Notes: generated by a model not told the origin, from the sequence alone. Counted from the stretch's first letter, positions 7,583 through 16,298 are shown. The stretch: 21,641 nt of DNA from Comamonadaceae bacterium (GCA_947374535.1 CANCCJ010000039.1:1-21641), one strand, 5' to 3'. Numbers and translations are program-made.

Positions 7583-8331
7583 CGTTGCCAAGCAGTCTTG
7601 AAGTCGTCAATGATGGGGCGCAAGGCCAAAGTCCAAAGCAGCAACGCCAGCGGTAGCGTGGTGATGTAGCCCCAGCCTTTAAAGCCCAAAGCGCCTACCA
7701 ATCCACCACAAAAAAAACAAGTAATCAGTAACGCTTGCAAGCTCAAACGTTGACGGTTGGCACGTACATGCGGTTGGCCTAGTGCGGCGGTTTTGCTGCG
7801 GTTGATGTACAGCAGCTTACCCAGTTCAATACCCAAGTCAGTCACCAAACCGGTGATGTGTGTGGTGCGAATTTCTGCGTGAGAAATTTTGGTGATCACT
7901 GCGTTTTGCAAACCCATCATGAAGCACAGCAGCATGACGGTAAGTGGCAGAAAAAAGCTAGCAAAACTGCTGATGGCAGCCCCAAATAAACCAAACACAA
8001 GCAGCGCCAAAGACTCTAAGACCAATGGCAAGCTGTATGCGCTAGCGAGTTGACGACGCTGTCCCCAATTCACAAGCACTGCCGTGCACATCGCTCCTAC
8101 GACAAACGCCACCAAACTGCCCAAACCAGTGGCCACCAAGTCGAGATGGTCAAGTACCAAATCATCGGCCACCGACGACATCACGCCCGTCATGTGTGAG
8201 GTGTAACGGCCTACCGCTAAAAATCCACCCGCATTGGCCGCGCCTGCGACAAAGCACAGCACGCCACCCAACTTGACGTTGGCTTGGGTTGACCGTGTGG
8301 TGCTGGTCCAGCCGTGAATGAGTGGAAACAT
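7579..8331 (-). CDS. DUF1275 (YoaK-like) integral membrane protein
   Basis: 250 residues from the ATG at 8331 (MFPLIHGWTS). A longer frame to 8376 would run into metG coding sequence, and the chosen start lies eight bases after the metG stop. The family signature is clear: CFVAGAANAGGFLAVGRYTSHMTGVMSSVADDL, then LLCFMMGLQNAVITKISHAEIRTTHITGLVTDLGIELG. About six membrane helices can be placed (for example LGSLVAFVVGAMCTAVLV, LVLESLALLVFGLFGAAI, LLITCFFCGGLVGALGF, LPLALLLWTLAL). The family has no settled function; a transporter role is only presumed. It is the middle gene of metG-DUF1275-sulP, with a four-base overlap to sulP. Confidence 0.9.
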   Translation of the reverse strand: MFPLIHGWTSTTRSTQANVKLGGVLCFVAGAANAGGFLAVGRYTSHMTGVMSSVADDLVLDHLDLVATGLGSLVAFVVGAMCTAVLVNWGQRRQLASAYSLPLVLESLALLVFGLFGAAISSFASFFLPLTVMLLCFMMGLQNAVITKISHAEIRTTHITGLVTDLGIELGKLLYINRSKTAALGQPHVRANRQRLSLQALLITCFFCGGLVGALGFKGWGYITTLPLALLLWTLALRPIIDDFKTAWQR

Positions 8332-8339
8332 GCCGAGTG

Positions 8340-10412
8340 TTAGTGGATACGCATACCGGGTTTTGCACCAGGCCATGGGTGCAGCACGTAAATCCCGGCA
8401 TCGGTTTTGTCGTCTGCATGGCTGGCGGCGAGCACCATGCCTTCACTCACACCAAACTTCATCTTGCGCGGGGCCAAGTTGGCCACCATCACCGTGAGCT
8501 TGCCTTTGAGGTCTTCGGGCTTGTACATGCTGGCCACGCCGCTGAACACATTGCGCGTTTTGCCTTCACCCACATCCAACGTGAGGCGCAACAGCTTGGT
8601 GGAGCCTTCCACCGCTTCGCAGTTGACGATTTCGGCAATGCGCAAATCCACCTTGGCAAAGTCGTCGATGCTGATGGTGGGGGCGATTTCTTCGCCGCCT
8701 GGGGTGACTTTTTCTTCCACCACGGCTGGGGGTTCAAACAAGGCTTCGAGTTGTTCGGGGGTGACGCGTTGCATGAGGTGTTGGTAGGGTTGAATGTGGG
8801 CCACGTTGCCTGAGGCGTTCCAGTTTTGCATAGAGGTGCCGGTGAAGGCTTCGACCGCTTGGGCCAATGACGGCAGGACAGGGGCCAAGTAGCGGCTCAG
8901 CTCCGCAAAGGCATTGATGAGCAACGAGCACACTTGGTGCAGGGCTTCGTTGTTGGCGGCATCTTTGGCCAAGTCCCAAGGCTTGTGCTGGTCCACATAC
9001 GAATTGACCTTGTCGGCCAACAGCATGATTTCGCGGGTCGCTTTACCGTATTCGCGGGCGTCGTAGGCGTTTGCAATGCTGTCTTTGGCGGCGTGAATGT
9101 CGTTCAGCAAAGCTGAACCTTGTTCGCCAAAGCTTTGCGTGAGCTTGCCTTCAAAGCGCTTGGTCAAGAAGCCGGCGGCGCGCGAGGCGATGTTGACAAA
9201 CTTGCCAATCAAATCGCTGTTCACGCGCAGCATGAAGTCTTCGGCATTGAAGTCGACGTCTTCGTTTTTGTTGTTCAGTTTGGTGGCCAAGTAGTAACGC
9301 AGCCATTCGGGGTTCATGCCCAGGCTCAGGTACTTGAGCGGGTCGAGGCCCGTGCCACGGCTCTTGCTCATTTTCTCGCCGTTGTTGACGGTGAGGAAGC
9401 CGTGCACAAACACGTTGTTGGGCGTCTTGCGTCCGCTAAAACGCAACATGGCGGGCCAGAACAAGGTGTGGAAAGTCACGATGTCTTTACCGATGAAGTG
9501 GTATTGCTCCAGCTTGTCGTTGGCCATGTAGGCGTCGTAGTTCTCGCCGCGCTTGTCGAGCAAGTTTTTCAGCGAGGCCAAGTAGCCCACGGGTGCGTCG
9601 AGCCAGACATAAAAATACTTGCCCGGCGCGTCCGGAATTTCAATGCCAAAGTAAGGCGCATCACGCGAAATGTCCCAATCGCCCAAGCCTTCGCTGGTGG
9701 TGCCATCTGGGTTGGTGCGCACGGTGAACCACTCTTTGACCTTGTTGGCCACTTCGGGTTGCAACTTGCCGTCCTGCGTCCATTTTTCTAAGAACGCCAC
9801 ACAACGTGGGTCAGACAGCTTGAAGAAGAAATGCTCCGAGCTTTTCAGTTCAGGCTTAGCGCCCGACAAGGCCGAGAACGGGTTGATGAGGTCGGTGGGG
9901 GCGTAGACCGCGCCGCACACCTCGCAGTTGTCGCCGTATTGGTCGTGGGCGTGGCACTTGGGGCACTCGCCTTTGATGAAGCGGTCGGGCAAAAACATGT
10001 TCTTCTCGGGGTCGAAGAACTGGTCAATCGTGCGACGCTCAATCAGCGAGCCGCCTTCAGATTCAGGGATGTCGCGCAAATCGCGATAAATCTGCTGGGC
10101 CAGTGCGTGGTTCTCGGGCGCGTCGGTGCTGTGCCAGTTGTCAAACTGGATGTGAAAGCCATCCAAATACGGCTTGCGGCCTGCGGCGATGCCCGCCACA
10201 AACTGCTGCGGCGTGATGCCGGCCTTCTCGGCCGCAATCATGATTGGCGCGCCGTGCGTGTCGTCCGCGCCGACGAAATCGACCTGGTGGCCCTGCATGC
10301 GCTGGAAACGCACCCAGATGTCGGCCTGGATGTACTCCATGATGTGGCCGATGTGAAAGTTGCCATTGGCGTAGGGCAAAGCAGTGGTGACGAAGAGCTG
10401 GCGCTGGGACAT
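8340..10412 (-). CDS. metG: Methionyl-tRNA synthetase
   Basis: 690 residues, the long dimeric form. It charges tRNA-Met and initiator tRNA in the cytoplasm. The class I HIGH motif appears as FHIGH (residues 19-23) after the PYANGN signature. The zinc knuckle has C150-x2-C153 and C163-x2-C166. The second active-site motif KMSKS is exact at residues 347-351, within [16 protein letters not shown]. The C-terminal part from about residue 585 ([22 protein letters not shown] to the end) is the EMAP/Arc1p-type tRNA-binding domain responsible for dimerisation. The gene begins 56 bases from the divergent cupin gene, so both promoters must lie in or near that gap, and it leads the leftward run. Confidence 0.98.
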   Translation of the reverse strand: MSQRQLFVTTALPYANGNFHIGHIMEYIQADIWVRFQRMQGHQVDFVGADDTHGAPIMIAAEKAGITPQQFVAGIAAGRKPYLDGFHIQFDNWHSTDAPENHALAQQIYRDLRDIPESEGGSLIERRTIDQFFDPEKNMFLPDRFIKGECPKCHAHDQYGDNCEVCGAVYAPTDLINPFSALSGAKPELKSSEHFFFKLSDPRCVAFLEKWTQDGKLQPEVANKVKEWFTVRTNPDGTTSEGLGDWDISRDAPYFGIEIPDAPGKYFYVWLDAPVGYLASLKNLLDKRGENYDAYMANDKLEQYHFIGKDIVTFHTLFWPAMLRFSGRKTPNNVFVHGFLTVNNGEKMSKSRGTGLDPLKYLSLGMNPEWLRYYLATKLNNKNEDVDFNAEDFMLRVNSDLIGKFVNIASRAAGFLTKRFEGKLTQSFGEQGSALLNDIHAAKDSIANAYDAREYGKATREIMLLADKVNSYVDQHKPWDLAKDAANNEALHQVCSLLINAFAELSRYLAPVLPSLAQAVEAFTGTSMQNWNASGNVAHIQPYQHLMQRVTPEQLEALFEPPAVVEEKVTPGGEEIAPTISIDDFAKVDLRIAEIVNCEAVEGSTKLLRLTLDVGEGKTRNVFSGVASMYKPEDLKGKLTVMVANLAPRKMKFGVSEGMVLAASHADDKTDAGIYVLHPWPGAKPGMRIH

Positions 10413-10468
10413 TTGAGAACAAGACCTTAGGGCGAAGGGGTCGATTTTAGTTCCTGCAAAATCTGGCC

Positions 10469-10747
10469 ATGAACTTACCTCGCTTTGATGAATTCAAACA
10501 AACGTCCTTGGCTGCCGGTTTTGATGAGGTGGTCGAGCGCGAATGGGCCCCCCACACCGTGCTAGACACCCACACCCACCCGTTTGCTGTGCACGCTGTG
10601 GTGACGCGTGGCGAGATGTGGTTGACGATGAACGGACACACCCAGCACTTGTTGCCCGGCTCGACGTTTCAACTCGACCGTGATGTCCCACATGACGAGC
10701 GCTACGGCGCCGAAGGCGCGGCTTATTGGGTGGCGCGTAAAAACTGA
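10469..10747 (+). CDS. Single-domain cupin protein
   Basis: 92 residues forming one cupin barrel. Motif 1 is seen as H35-T-H37 in [21 protein letters not shown], with G48-E49; the canonical glutamate after HxH is not in its usual place (H42 is near it). Motif 2 is [20 protein letters not shown] with H75 as the likely third metal ligand. Such small cupins bind a metal and have very varied roles; no substrate can be named. It is divergent from metG and is followed by a small hairpin before mrp. No convincing Shine-Dalgarno precedes the ATG, but the first methionine fits the domain border. Confidence 0.85.
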   Translation: MNLPRFDEFKQTSLAAGFDEVVEREWAPHTVLDTHTHPFAVHAVVTRGEMWLTMNGHTQHLLPGSTFQLDRDVPHDERYGAEGAAYWVARKN

Positions 10748-10757
10748 GCGCTAAGCC

Positions 10758-10780
10758 ACTAGCCCTGCCACAGGGCTTGT
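10758..10780 (+). terminator. Hairpin after the cupin gene, weak terminator candidate
   Basis: AGCCCTG at 10761-10767 pairs perfectly with CAGGGCT at 10771-10777 around a 3-base loop; two further pairs (10758/10780 and 10759/10779) can form beyond a T-T mismatch. It lies 11 bases after the cupin stop. Only TTGT follows, not a T tract, so an intrinsic terminator is possible but weak. The remaining 80 bases up to mrp show no promoter that I trust. Confidence 0.4.
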
Positions 10781-10862
10781 CCTGTCCGATGACCTGCATT
10801 GCCTGCGGTTAAGCGCCCCGCGCTAGACTTGCGCGCATTCCTCCTTATGTAAAAGAATTCTT

Positions 10863-11954
10863 ATGGCCCTGAACGAACAAGCCCTGACCGCGGCCCTGCA
10901 AACCGTGATTGACCCCAACACGGGCAAAGACTTTGTGAGCACCAAAGTGCTGAAGAACTTGCAAATTCAAGGCGGCGATGTGTCGTTTGATGTGGTGCTG
11001 GGCTATCCCGCCAAAAGCCAAATGGCGGGTTTTCGTAAAGAACTGATTGCCGCCGCTAAAAGCGTGGCGGGCGTGGACAACGTGTCGGCCAACATCAGCA
11101 TGAACATCGTGGCGCACGCCGCGCAGCGCGGCGTGGCTTTGTTACCGCAAGTCAAAAACATCATTGCCGTGGCCTCGGGCAAAGGCGGCGTGGGCAAAAG
11201 CACCACCGCCGCCAACTTGGCTTTGGCTTTGGCCGCCGAGGGCGCCAGTGTGGGTTTGCTCGACGCCGACATTTACGGCCCCAGCCAGCCCATGATGATG
11301 GGCATCGAAGGTCGCCCCGAGAGCAGCGATGGCCAAACCATGGACCCGCTGGAGAACTATGGCGTGCAAGTCATGTCCATTGGCTTTTTGGTGGACCAAG
11401 ACGAAGCCATGATCTGGCGCGGCCCCATGGCCACCCAAGCCTTGGAGCAGTTGCTGCGCCAAACCAATTGGAAGTCGTTGGATTATTTGATTGTGGATAT
11501 GCCACCGGGCACAGGCGACATCCAACTCACCTTGAGTCAGCGCGTGCCCATGACGGGCGCCGTCATCGTCACCACGCCGCAAGACATTGCATTGCTCGAC
11601 GCCAAAAAGGGCATCAAGATGTTTGAAAAGGTGGGCGTGCCCATCCTCGGTTTGGTGGAGAACATGGCGGTGCACGTCTGCACCAACTGCGGCCATATCG
11701 AGCATATTTTTGGCGCGGACGGCGGCAAAAAATTGGCGGCCAAAGACGGCATGGACTACCTTGGCGCACTGCCACTGAACATGCAAATTCGCTTGCAAGC
11801 CGACAGTGGCAAACCCACCGTGGTGGCCGACCCCGACGGCGAAGTGGCAGGCATTTACAAGGCGGTGGCCCGCCAAGTGGCGGTGAAGATTGCGGCCAAG
11901 GCCAAGGACTTTTCCAGTAAATTCCCAAGCATCAAGATTTCTAAAGAAACTTGA
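10863..11954 (+). CDS. apbC: Iron-sulfur cluster carrier ATPase (Mrp/ApbC, P-loop NTPase)
   Basis: 363 residues. Mrp/ApbC proteins bind a 4Fe-4S cluster at a dimer interface and deliver it to apo-proteins in the cytoplasm. Residues 1-80 form the MIP18/DUF59 domain. The deviant Walker A loop GKGGVGKST is at 106-114, followed by LLDADIYGPSQP (Walker A' region) and VDMPPGTGDIQLTL. The cluster-binding C-x2-C pair is C273 and C276 in HVCTNCGHIEHIFG. Its stop overlaps the next gene's possible TTG start. The position directly upstream of a set of Fe-S protein genes suggests it helps mature them, though mrp is a housekeeping gene elsewhere. The Shine-Dalgarno is weak. Confidence 0.95.
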   Translation: MALNEQALTAALQTVIDPNTGKDFVSTKVLKNLQIQGGDVSFDVVLGYPAKSQMAGFRKELIAAAKSVAGVDNVSANISMNIVAHAAQRGVALLPQVKNIIAVASGKGGVGKSTTAANLALALAAEGASVGLLDADIYGPSQPMMMGIEGRPESSDGQTMDPLENYGVQVMSIGFLVDQDEAMIWRGPMATQALEQLLRQTNWKSLDYLIVDMPPGTGDIQLTLSQRVPMTGAVIVTTPQDIALLDAKKGIKMFEKVGVPILGLVENMAVHVCTNCGHIEHIFGADGGKKLAAKDGMDYLGALPLNMQIRLQADSGKPTVVADPDGEVAGIYKAVARQVAVKIAAKAKDFSSKFPSIKISKET

Positions 11955-11962
11955 TTCACCCG

Positions 11963-12553
11963 ATGTCGCAACGTCCCAGCCTTCAAGTCGCCGTGGTCAT
12001 GCGCCGCGAGCGTGTGCCGGGCGCCATGAGCCGTTGGCAGCCTTGGCGCTGGGTGCTGCACGATGTGACGGGCCATGATGTGTTGCCGCACGCCGAGCAC
12101 TTTGGCACCGCGCCGCGCTGTTTGCGACAAACCGATGACGAGCAAATTTGGCTGCACCCCGGCTTCACCGTCGAGTTGTTTCGTGACGATGCCGAGGGCT
12201 ACTACCTCAACGCCACGTCGCCAGCGCCGTGCTGGTTTGTGCTGTGGCGCGTGGAAGAAGAACCCAGCCTCAGTGACGAAGTGATGGCCGTGCCCGCCAT
12301 GGTGAGCCTGAGTTACCACGATGCAGGACGTTGGCTAGATGCCCAAGAAAACGTAGACCAAGTGCCTGCCCCTCCCGACGTGGTGGCTTGGATGACTGAG
12401 TTCATGGACGAACACATGGTGGTCGAAGCCAAACGTCGCAAGCGCCCCGACAGCTTTCGCCCTTTGCAAGACCGTTTTGGCAACCCTGCGTCGGTGAGCA
12501 CCGACAAAATAAGAGGTGGCGGGCCCAACCAAGGGGGCGGCCATGGCGCATGA
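11963..12553 (+). CDS. DUF3305 domain protein of the formate dehydrogenase locus
   Basis: 196 residues from the ATG at 11963 (MSQRPSLQVAVVMRRE); a TTG at 11951, overlapping the mrp stop, would add four residues. The DUF3305 pattern is seen in VAVVMRRERVPGAMSRWQPWRWVL, the acidic LHPGFTVELFRDDAEGYYLN strand region, and PCWFVLWRVEEEPS with the later VSLSYHDAGRWLDAQENVDQVPAP. DUF3305 genes occur almost always beside DUF3306 and formate dehydrogenase genes, so a role in assembly or maturation of that enzyme is inferred; no biochemical function is known to me. The C-terminal 11 bases overlap the DUF3306 gene. The tail is glycine-rich (GGGPNQGGGHGA). Confidence 0.85.
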   Translation: MSQRPSLQVAVVMRRERVPGAMSRWQPWRWVLHDVTGHDVLPHAEHFGTAPRCLRQTDDEQIWLHPGFTVELFRDDAEGYYLNATSPAPCWFVLWRVEEEPSLSDEVMAVPAMVSLSYHDAGRWLDAQENVDQVPAPPDVVAWMTEFMDEHMVVEAKRRKRPDSFRPLQDRFGNPASVSTDKIRGGGPNQGGGHGA

Positions 12554-13241
12554 CGACAGCCCAGGCGGTTTTCTAAGCCGCTGGTCGCGCCGCAAAGCGG
12601 ATGTGCGTGCAGGGCGCCCTGCGGATGAACCGCAGCAGCCTGTGCCAACTGCACCTGCACAGCGCCAAACGACGCTCGCAGCAAACGCTGGTGCTGCGGT
12701 GGGCGCAGCCCCTGTGGCGCATGCGGTAGATGCGACAGCCCCAGCCGAGGCCGCAGTAAAACACCCTCACGCGCCAGCGGCCCAGCCCGCGCCCACGCTG
12801 GCCGATGCGCAGCAGCTCACCCCTGAGTCTGACTTCACACATTTCATGGCACGCGGCGTGCCCCCCGACGTGAAAAACGCCGCCATGAAAAAACTGTTCA
12901 CCGACCCCCACTTCAATGTGATGGACCGCATGGACATTTACATTGACGATTACAGCCAGCCTGATCCCTTGCCCATGGCCATGCTGCGTCAAATGACCAG
13001 CGCCAAGACCTTGAACTTGTTTGACGATGAGCCAGAAACAGCTGCTGACACAGCGACTGAAACAACGGCTGAAATAAGCGCGGGTGACACACCCGCAGTA
13101 GAAGAAACCAAAGTCGTGGCACAGTCCGTCCCTGCCGAAAACAATTCCAACCCCGAGCCCACCACGCATGACCACGCTGATTTGCGACTGCAACCAGACC
13201 CAACCGCTAGACCCGAAGGCGCTGAGCCAAAGCCTGTCTGA
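12543..13241 (+). CDS. DUF3306 domain protein of the formate dehydrogenase locus
   Basis: 232 residues from ATG 12543 (MAHDDSPGG), preceded by an AAGGGGG ribosome binding site at about 12530. The DUF3306 signature is the opening GGFLSRWSRRKADVRAG and the later block DFTHFMARGVPPDVKNAAMKKLFTDPHFNVMDRMDIYIDDYSQPDPLP, in which FTDPHFNxMDxxDxYIxDY is characteristic. Between them lies a long low-complexity stretch rich in A, P, Q and T, and the C-terminus is again disordered (repeated T, E, A). It overlaps the upstream DUF3305 gene by 11 bases and the downstream Fe-S gene by 74 bases. Function unknown; association with formate dehydrogenase maturation is by neighbourhood. Confidence 0.87.
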   Translation: MAHDDSPGGFLSRWSRRKADVRAGRPADEPQQPVPTAPAQRQTTLAANAGAAVGAAPVAHAVDATAPAEAAVKHPHAPAAQPAPTLADAQQLTPESDFTHFMARGVPPDVKNAAMKKLFTDPHFNVMDRMDIYIDDYSQPDPLPMAMLRQMTSAKTLNLFDDEPETAADTATETTAEISAGDTPAVEETKVVAQSVPAENNSNPEPTTHDHADLRLQPDPTARPEGAEPKPV

Positions 13242-15267
13242 GCCACTCACGCTGCATACCGCGTTGTGCCGCCGCGAGGCGAACGCATTTGTGCAAGCCG
13301 TGCAAGGTACAGACGATGTGGTGGTGGCCTGCACCCAAGAACAACGCCTGTTTGGCGACTTGGCCGTGGAAGCGCAAGCCAAAACCTCGGTCATCAAGTT
13401 CGTCAACATCCGCGAGACCGGCGGCTGGAGCCGTGACGCCAAAAATGCCTCGCCCAAAATCGCCGCGCTCTTAGCCGCTGCCCATTTGCCCGAGCCCGAG
13501 CCTGTGCCGACCGTCACATTCAAGAGTGCAGGGCGCTTGCTCATCTTGGGTCAGATGGACCAAGCCGAACAAGCCGCTGCACTGTTGGCCGACGCCCTGA
13601 ATGTGACGATCTTCACCCAAGGTGCGGGCGAGGCTGGCGGCGCACAAAGCCGCCGCTACCCTGTGCTGGGCGGTCAAGTGCTGCGCGTGGACGGCTGGCT
13701 GGGTGCGTTCAAGCTGACTTGGCAAAACAACAACCCCATTGACCTTGACCTGTGCACCCGCTGCAATGCCTGCGTGGCCGCTTGCCCCGAGCAAGCGATT
13801 GGTTTGGATTACCAAATTGACCTGAACAAATGCAGTTCGCACCGCGATTGCGTGACGGCGTGTGGCGCCGTGGGCGCGATCAACTTCCAGCGCCAAGCGC
13901 AAGAAGAAACCGCCGAGTTCGACCTTGTGCTCGATTTGCGTGATGCCACCGCCTTCAACCGCCATGCTTTGCCGCAAGGTTATTTCCGTGGTGCAAGCGC
14001 CGCCAACTTGCTGCGCTTGCGCGAGCTGGTGGGCGAGTTTGAAAAACCTAAGTTTTTTGACTACAAACAAAAGCTGTGCGCCCACAGCCGCAACGAACAA
14101 GTGGGCTGCAACGCCTGCGTGGACATTTGCTCTGCCGAAGCGGTCAGCTCGGACAAGTCGCGCCAACAAATCAAGGTCAACCCCAACCTGTGCGTGGGCT
14201 GCGGTGCTTGCACCACGGTGTGCCCGACAGGCGCACTGACCTATGCCTACCCACGTGCCAGCGAGCAGGGCGTCAAGCTCAAGACCTTGCTGAGCACCTA
14301 TCAAAAGGCAGGCGGCAAAGACGCGGTCATCTTGTTGCACAGCCAAGACGCGGGCCAAGCCTTGGTGAACGAGTTGGGCCGCGCCGCACAACTCAACGTC
14401 GCGCAAGGTGTGCCCGCGCATGTGATTCCTGTGTCGTTGTGGCACACCGCGAGCCTTGGCTTGGATGTGTGGCTCACGGCCTTGGCCTATGGTGCGGCCC
14501 AAGTCTTGGTGCTCCACACCGCCGAAGAAGCCCCGCAATACGCCGACGGTTTGCAAGCGCAAATGGCCCAAGCGCAGGCCATGCTTGAAGGCTTGGGTTA
14601 TGCCAAAGCTGCACAGATGCCTGTGCAACTGGTTCACGCCACGCAAGCCCTAGAACTCGATGCTGAGTTGCAACGCCTCACCACAGGCAAGCAGCGTTTG
14701 GCCACCACGGTGCCTGCTGCCACGTTTGCGGTGATGGCTGACAAGCGCAGTACCTTGAGTATGGTGATGGACCACTTGCTCGAACATGCACCGGTCTTGA
14801 AAACCGCCACCGCTCCCGAAGCCTTGGCCTTGCCCAAAGACGGCTCGCCCTTTGGTTCGGTGGAGGTCAATAAAGACAGCTGTACCTTGTGCATGAGTTG
14901 CGTCAGCGCCTGCCCCGCCAACGCGCTGCAAGACAACCAACAAGCGCCTCAACTGCGGTTCTTTGAAAAAAACTGCGTGCAGTGCGGTTTGTGCGTCAGC
15001 ACTTGCCCTGAAAAAGCGCTCAACCTTGTGCCGCGCTTGTTGCTCACCCCGCAACGCAAAGAAGTGCGGGTGCTCAACGAAACCCAGCCTTACGGTTGCG
15101 TGCGATGTGGCAAACCCTTTGGCACGCTCAAAGGCATCGAAGCCATGATTGGCAAACTCGGGGGGCATTCGATGTTCCAAGGTGCGGCCTTGGAGCGTCT
15201 GAAAATGTGTGGCGATTGCCGCGTGATTGACATTTACTCTGCTGGCGACGAGCAAAAAATCGTCTAA
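13168..15267 (+). CDS. Large 4Fe-4S poly-ferredoxin protein of the formate dehydrogenase locus
   Basis: 699 residues with at least five 4Fe-4S motifs: C196/199/202/206, C222/228/232, C304/314/317/321, C342/345/348/352, C572/575/578/582 and C603/606/609/613, plus a last C644-x2-C647 and C681-x2-C684 set that could bind zinc or another cluster. No signal peptide or membrane helix, so cytoplasmic. Residues about 380-480 are cysteine-free and contain AVILLHSQDAG and AYGAAQVLVLH, recalling the MvhD/FrhD-like fold, but this is only a resemblance. Proteins of this layout accompany DUF3305, DUF3306 and TorD genes at formate dehydrogenase loci. Likely roles are electron supply to maturation or redox chaperoning; neither is shown. 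It starts within DUF3306. Confidence 0.88.
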   Translation: MTTLICDCNQTQPLDPKALSQSLSEPLTLHTALCRREANAFVQAVQGTDDVVVACTQEQRLFGDLAVEAQAKTSVIKFVNIRETGGWSRDAKNASPKIAALLAAAHLPEPEPVPTVTFKSAGRLLILGQMDQAEQAAALLADALNVTIFTQGAGEAGGAQSRRYPVLGGQVLRVDGWLGAFKLTWQNNNPIDLDLCTRCNACVAACPEQAIGLDYQIDLNKCSSHRDCVTACGAVGAINFQRQAQEETAEFDLVLDLRDATAFNRHALPQGYFRGASAANLLRLRELVGEFEKPKFFDYKQKLCAHSRNEQVGCNACVDICSAEAVSSDKSRQQIKVNPNLCVGCGACTTVCPTGALTYAYPRASEQGVKLKTLLSTYQKAGGKDAVILLHSQDAGQALVNELGRAAQLNVAQGVPAHVIPVSLWHTASLGLDVWLTALAYGAAQVLVLHTAEEAPQYADGLQAQMAQAQAMLEGLGYAKAAQMPVQLVHATQALELDAELQRLTTGKQRLATTVPAATFAVMADKRSTLSMVMDHLLEHAPVLKTATAPEALALPKDGSPFGSVEVNKDSCTLCMSCVSACPANALQDNQQAPQLRFFEKNCVQCGLCVSTCPEKALNLVPRLLLTPQRKEVRVLNETQPYGCVRCGKPFGTLKGIEAMIGKLGGHSMFQGAALERLKMCGDCRVIDIYSAGDEQKIV

Positions 15268-15275
15268 CTATTTCT

Positions 15276-15893
15276 ATGACCGACCTTCACTTGTCCTCTG
15301 CCCTTGACGAAGAAACCGCACGCGCCGAGCTTTATGGTTTGATTTCTGAACTGTTTTACGCCCCGGCCCGCCCCGAGCTGTTGGCCCAGTTGCGCGTGGC
15401 CGCCACGGATGCGCCTACCTCCGGTGGCTTTTTAGAAGAACCTTGGCGTCAGCTGGTGGGCTTGGCTCGCGAGATGGATGATCAGAGCATTCAAAACGAA
15501 CACCACGCCTTGTTTGGCGGCGTAGGTAAGCCCGAGGTGTATGTGTATGCCTCGCATTTTTTAACGGGTTTCTTGAACGAAAAGCCCTTGGCTCAATTGC
15601 GTAGCGATTTGGCGGCGCTGGGCTTGGGCCGCGATGACACCACCATGTCTGAAACCGAAGACCATGTGTCTTATGTGTTCGAGGTCATGCGCTTTTTGGT
15701 CGCGGGCGACGATGTGGCTGTGTCCAACCTGACCCAACAAGCCCAATTTTTTGCTGCCCATGTGCAAACTTGGCTACCCGCGTTTTGCGATGCGCTGCAA
15801 GCCACGCCCCGCGCGCGCTTTTATGCGGCATTGGCCGAGCTGACACGCGCATTTGTGAGTGTTGAAGCTCAGGGTTTTGACATGCTGGCTTGA
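15276..15893 (+). CDS. TorD/DmsD-family molybdoenzyme chaperone
   Basis: 205 residues, all-helical, with the TorD family pattern: ARAELYGLISELFYAPARPELL at the start, the NEHHALFGGVGKPEVYVYASHFLTGFLNEKPL core, and the E-T-E-D-H segment in SETEDHVSYVFEVMRFLV, which matches the conserved ExDH motif. These cytoplasmic chaperones bind the Tat signal of a molybdoenzyme and hold it until the cofactor is inserted. Here the client is probably FdhA, whose gene lies 417 bases downstream, and perhaps the small Tat protein. The gap to the upstream Fe-S gene is only eight bases, so the chaperone is co-transcribed with DUF3305, DUF3306 and the poly-ferredoxin. Confidence 0.9.
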   Translation: MTDLHLSSALDEETARAELYGLISELFYAPARPELLAQLRVAATDAPTSGGFLEEPWRQLVGLAREMDDQSIQNEHHALFGGVGKPEVYVYASHFLTGFLNEKPLAQLRSDLAALGLGRDDTTMSETEDHVSYVFEVMRFLVAGDDVAVSNLTQQAQFFAAHVQTWLPAFCDALQATPRARFYAALAELTRAFVSVEAQGFDMLA

Positions 15894-15931
15894 TCGCTGG
15901 TGATGTTTTGTTTCTTTTTTGATAGGCGCTT

Positions 15932-15959
15932 TTGACGCTTAGGTGACAACAGGTCTATT
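15932..15959 (+). promoter_or_regulatory. Possible sigma70-type promoter of the formate dehydrogenase structural genes
   Basis: TTGACG at 15932-15937 (5 of 6 to the -35 consensus) is followed after 16 bases by TCTATT at 15954-15959 (4 of 6 to the -10). It lies 39 bases after the torD stop and would give a leader of about 115 bases before the small Tat gene. A second -10-like sequence (TACATT, preceded by TGG) is near 16031. Neither is proven, and a FNR-type site was not found. Confidence 0.35.
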
Positions 15960-16044
15960 CAAAGTGGCATCAACCTAAAAATTTTGAGGGTTACTGACGT
16001 AAGTACGTACAGGACAAACCCACATCATTGGTACATTATGCAAA

Positions 16045-16062
16045 GTCGTGCATACCCACGAC
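16045..16062 (+). promoter_or_regulatory. Leader hairpin just before the fdhX-like ribosome binding site
   Basis: GTCGTG at 16045-16050 pairs perfectly with CACGAC at 16057-16062 around a 6-base loop. Five bases later comes the strong Shine-Dalgarno GAGGAG (16068-16073), six bases before the ATG at 16080. The rest of the 186-base gap between torD and this gene holds an 8-base palindrome GTACGTAC at 16003-16010 and AT-rich stretches. The hairpin may affect translation or be an operator; no regulator can be named. Confidence 0.35.
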
Positions 16063-16079
16063 ATCATGAGGAGCTAAGA

Positions 16080-16298
16080 ATGCAAAAAGATCAAACCAAA
16101 GACCTAGCGACACCGTCGCGCCGTGGTTTTTTTATGGGTGCCGCCGCTACAGGTGCTGCTGCCGTTGCTGTGACAGCCATGCCTGGCCTCAACACCCCCT
16201 CCGCTGAATTGAACAAACTCCCTCCCGCGCCTGAGAATGGCGGCGGTTACAGCTTGAGCGAACACGTCAAGCGTTATTACCAGACCACCCGTGTCTGA
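16080..16298 (+). CDS. Small twin-arginine-signal protein of formate dehydrogenase operon (FdhX-like)
   Basis: 72 residues from ATG 16080, chosen because GAGGAG sits at the right distance; a longer frame from 15984 has no ribosome binding site. The N-terminus carries a Tat motif S-R14-R15-G-F-F followed by the hydrophobic MGAAATGAAAVAVTAM. The rest is short: a proline-rich linker (LPPAPENGGG) and the end YSLSEHVKRYYQTTRV. Proteins of this kind precede fdhA in many proteobacterial operons; I recall the name FdhX from Shewanella. The function is uncertain: a small membrane-tethered or periplasmic partner of FdhA, or an assembly helper. It ends 11 bases before fdhA and shares its transcript. Confidence 0.83.
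   Translation: MQKDQTKDLATPSRRGFFMGAAATGAAAVAVTAMPGLNTPSAELNKLPPAPENGGGYSLSEHVKRYYQTTRV

Noticed and set aside
14076..14588. 170-codon open frame on the + strand inside the Fe-S gene
   Set aside because: Arginine-rich shifted frame of the poly-ferredoxin, no initiation signal.
13471..14646. 391-codon open frame on the - strand
   Set aside because: Mirror of the Fe-S protein gene, which has strong motif evidence; the product is His/Gln-rich as expected for an antisense frame.
15889..15904. FNR-like site TTGATCGCTGGTGATG near the torD stop
   Set aside because: The right half does not match ATCAA; only the left half fits and it lies in coding sequence.
15984..16079. N-terminal extension of the small Tat protein
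   Set aside because: No ribosome binding site upstream of 15984, whereas GAGGAG is ideally placed for 16080; the extension would also put 46 residues before the twin arginines.
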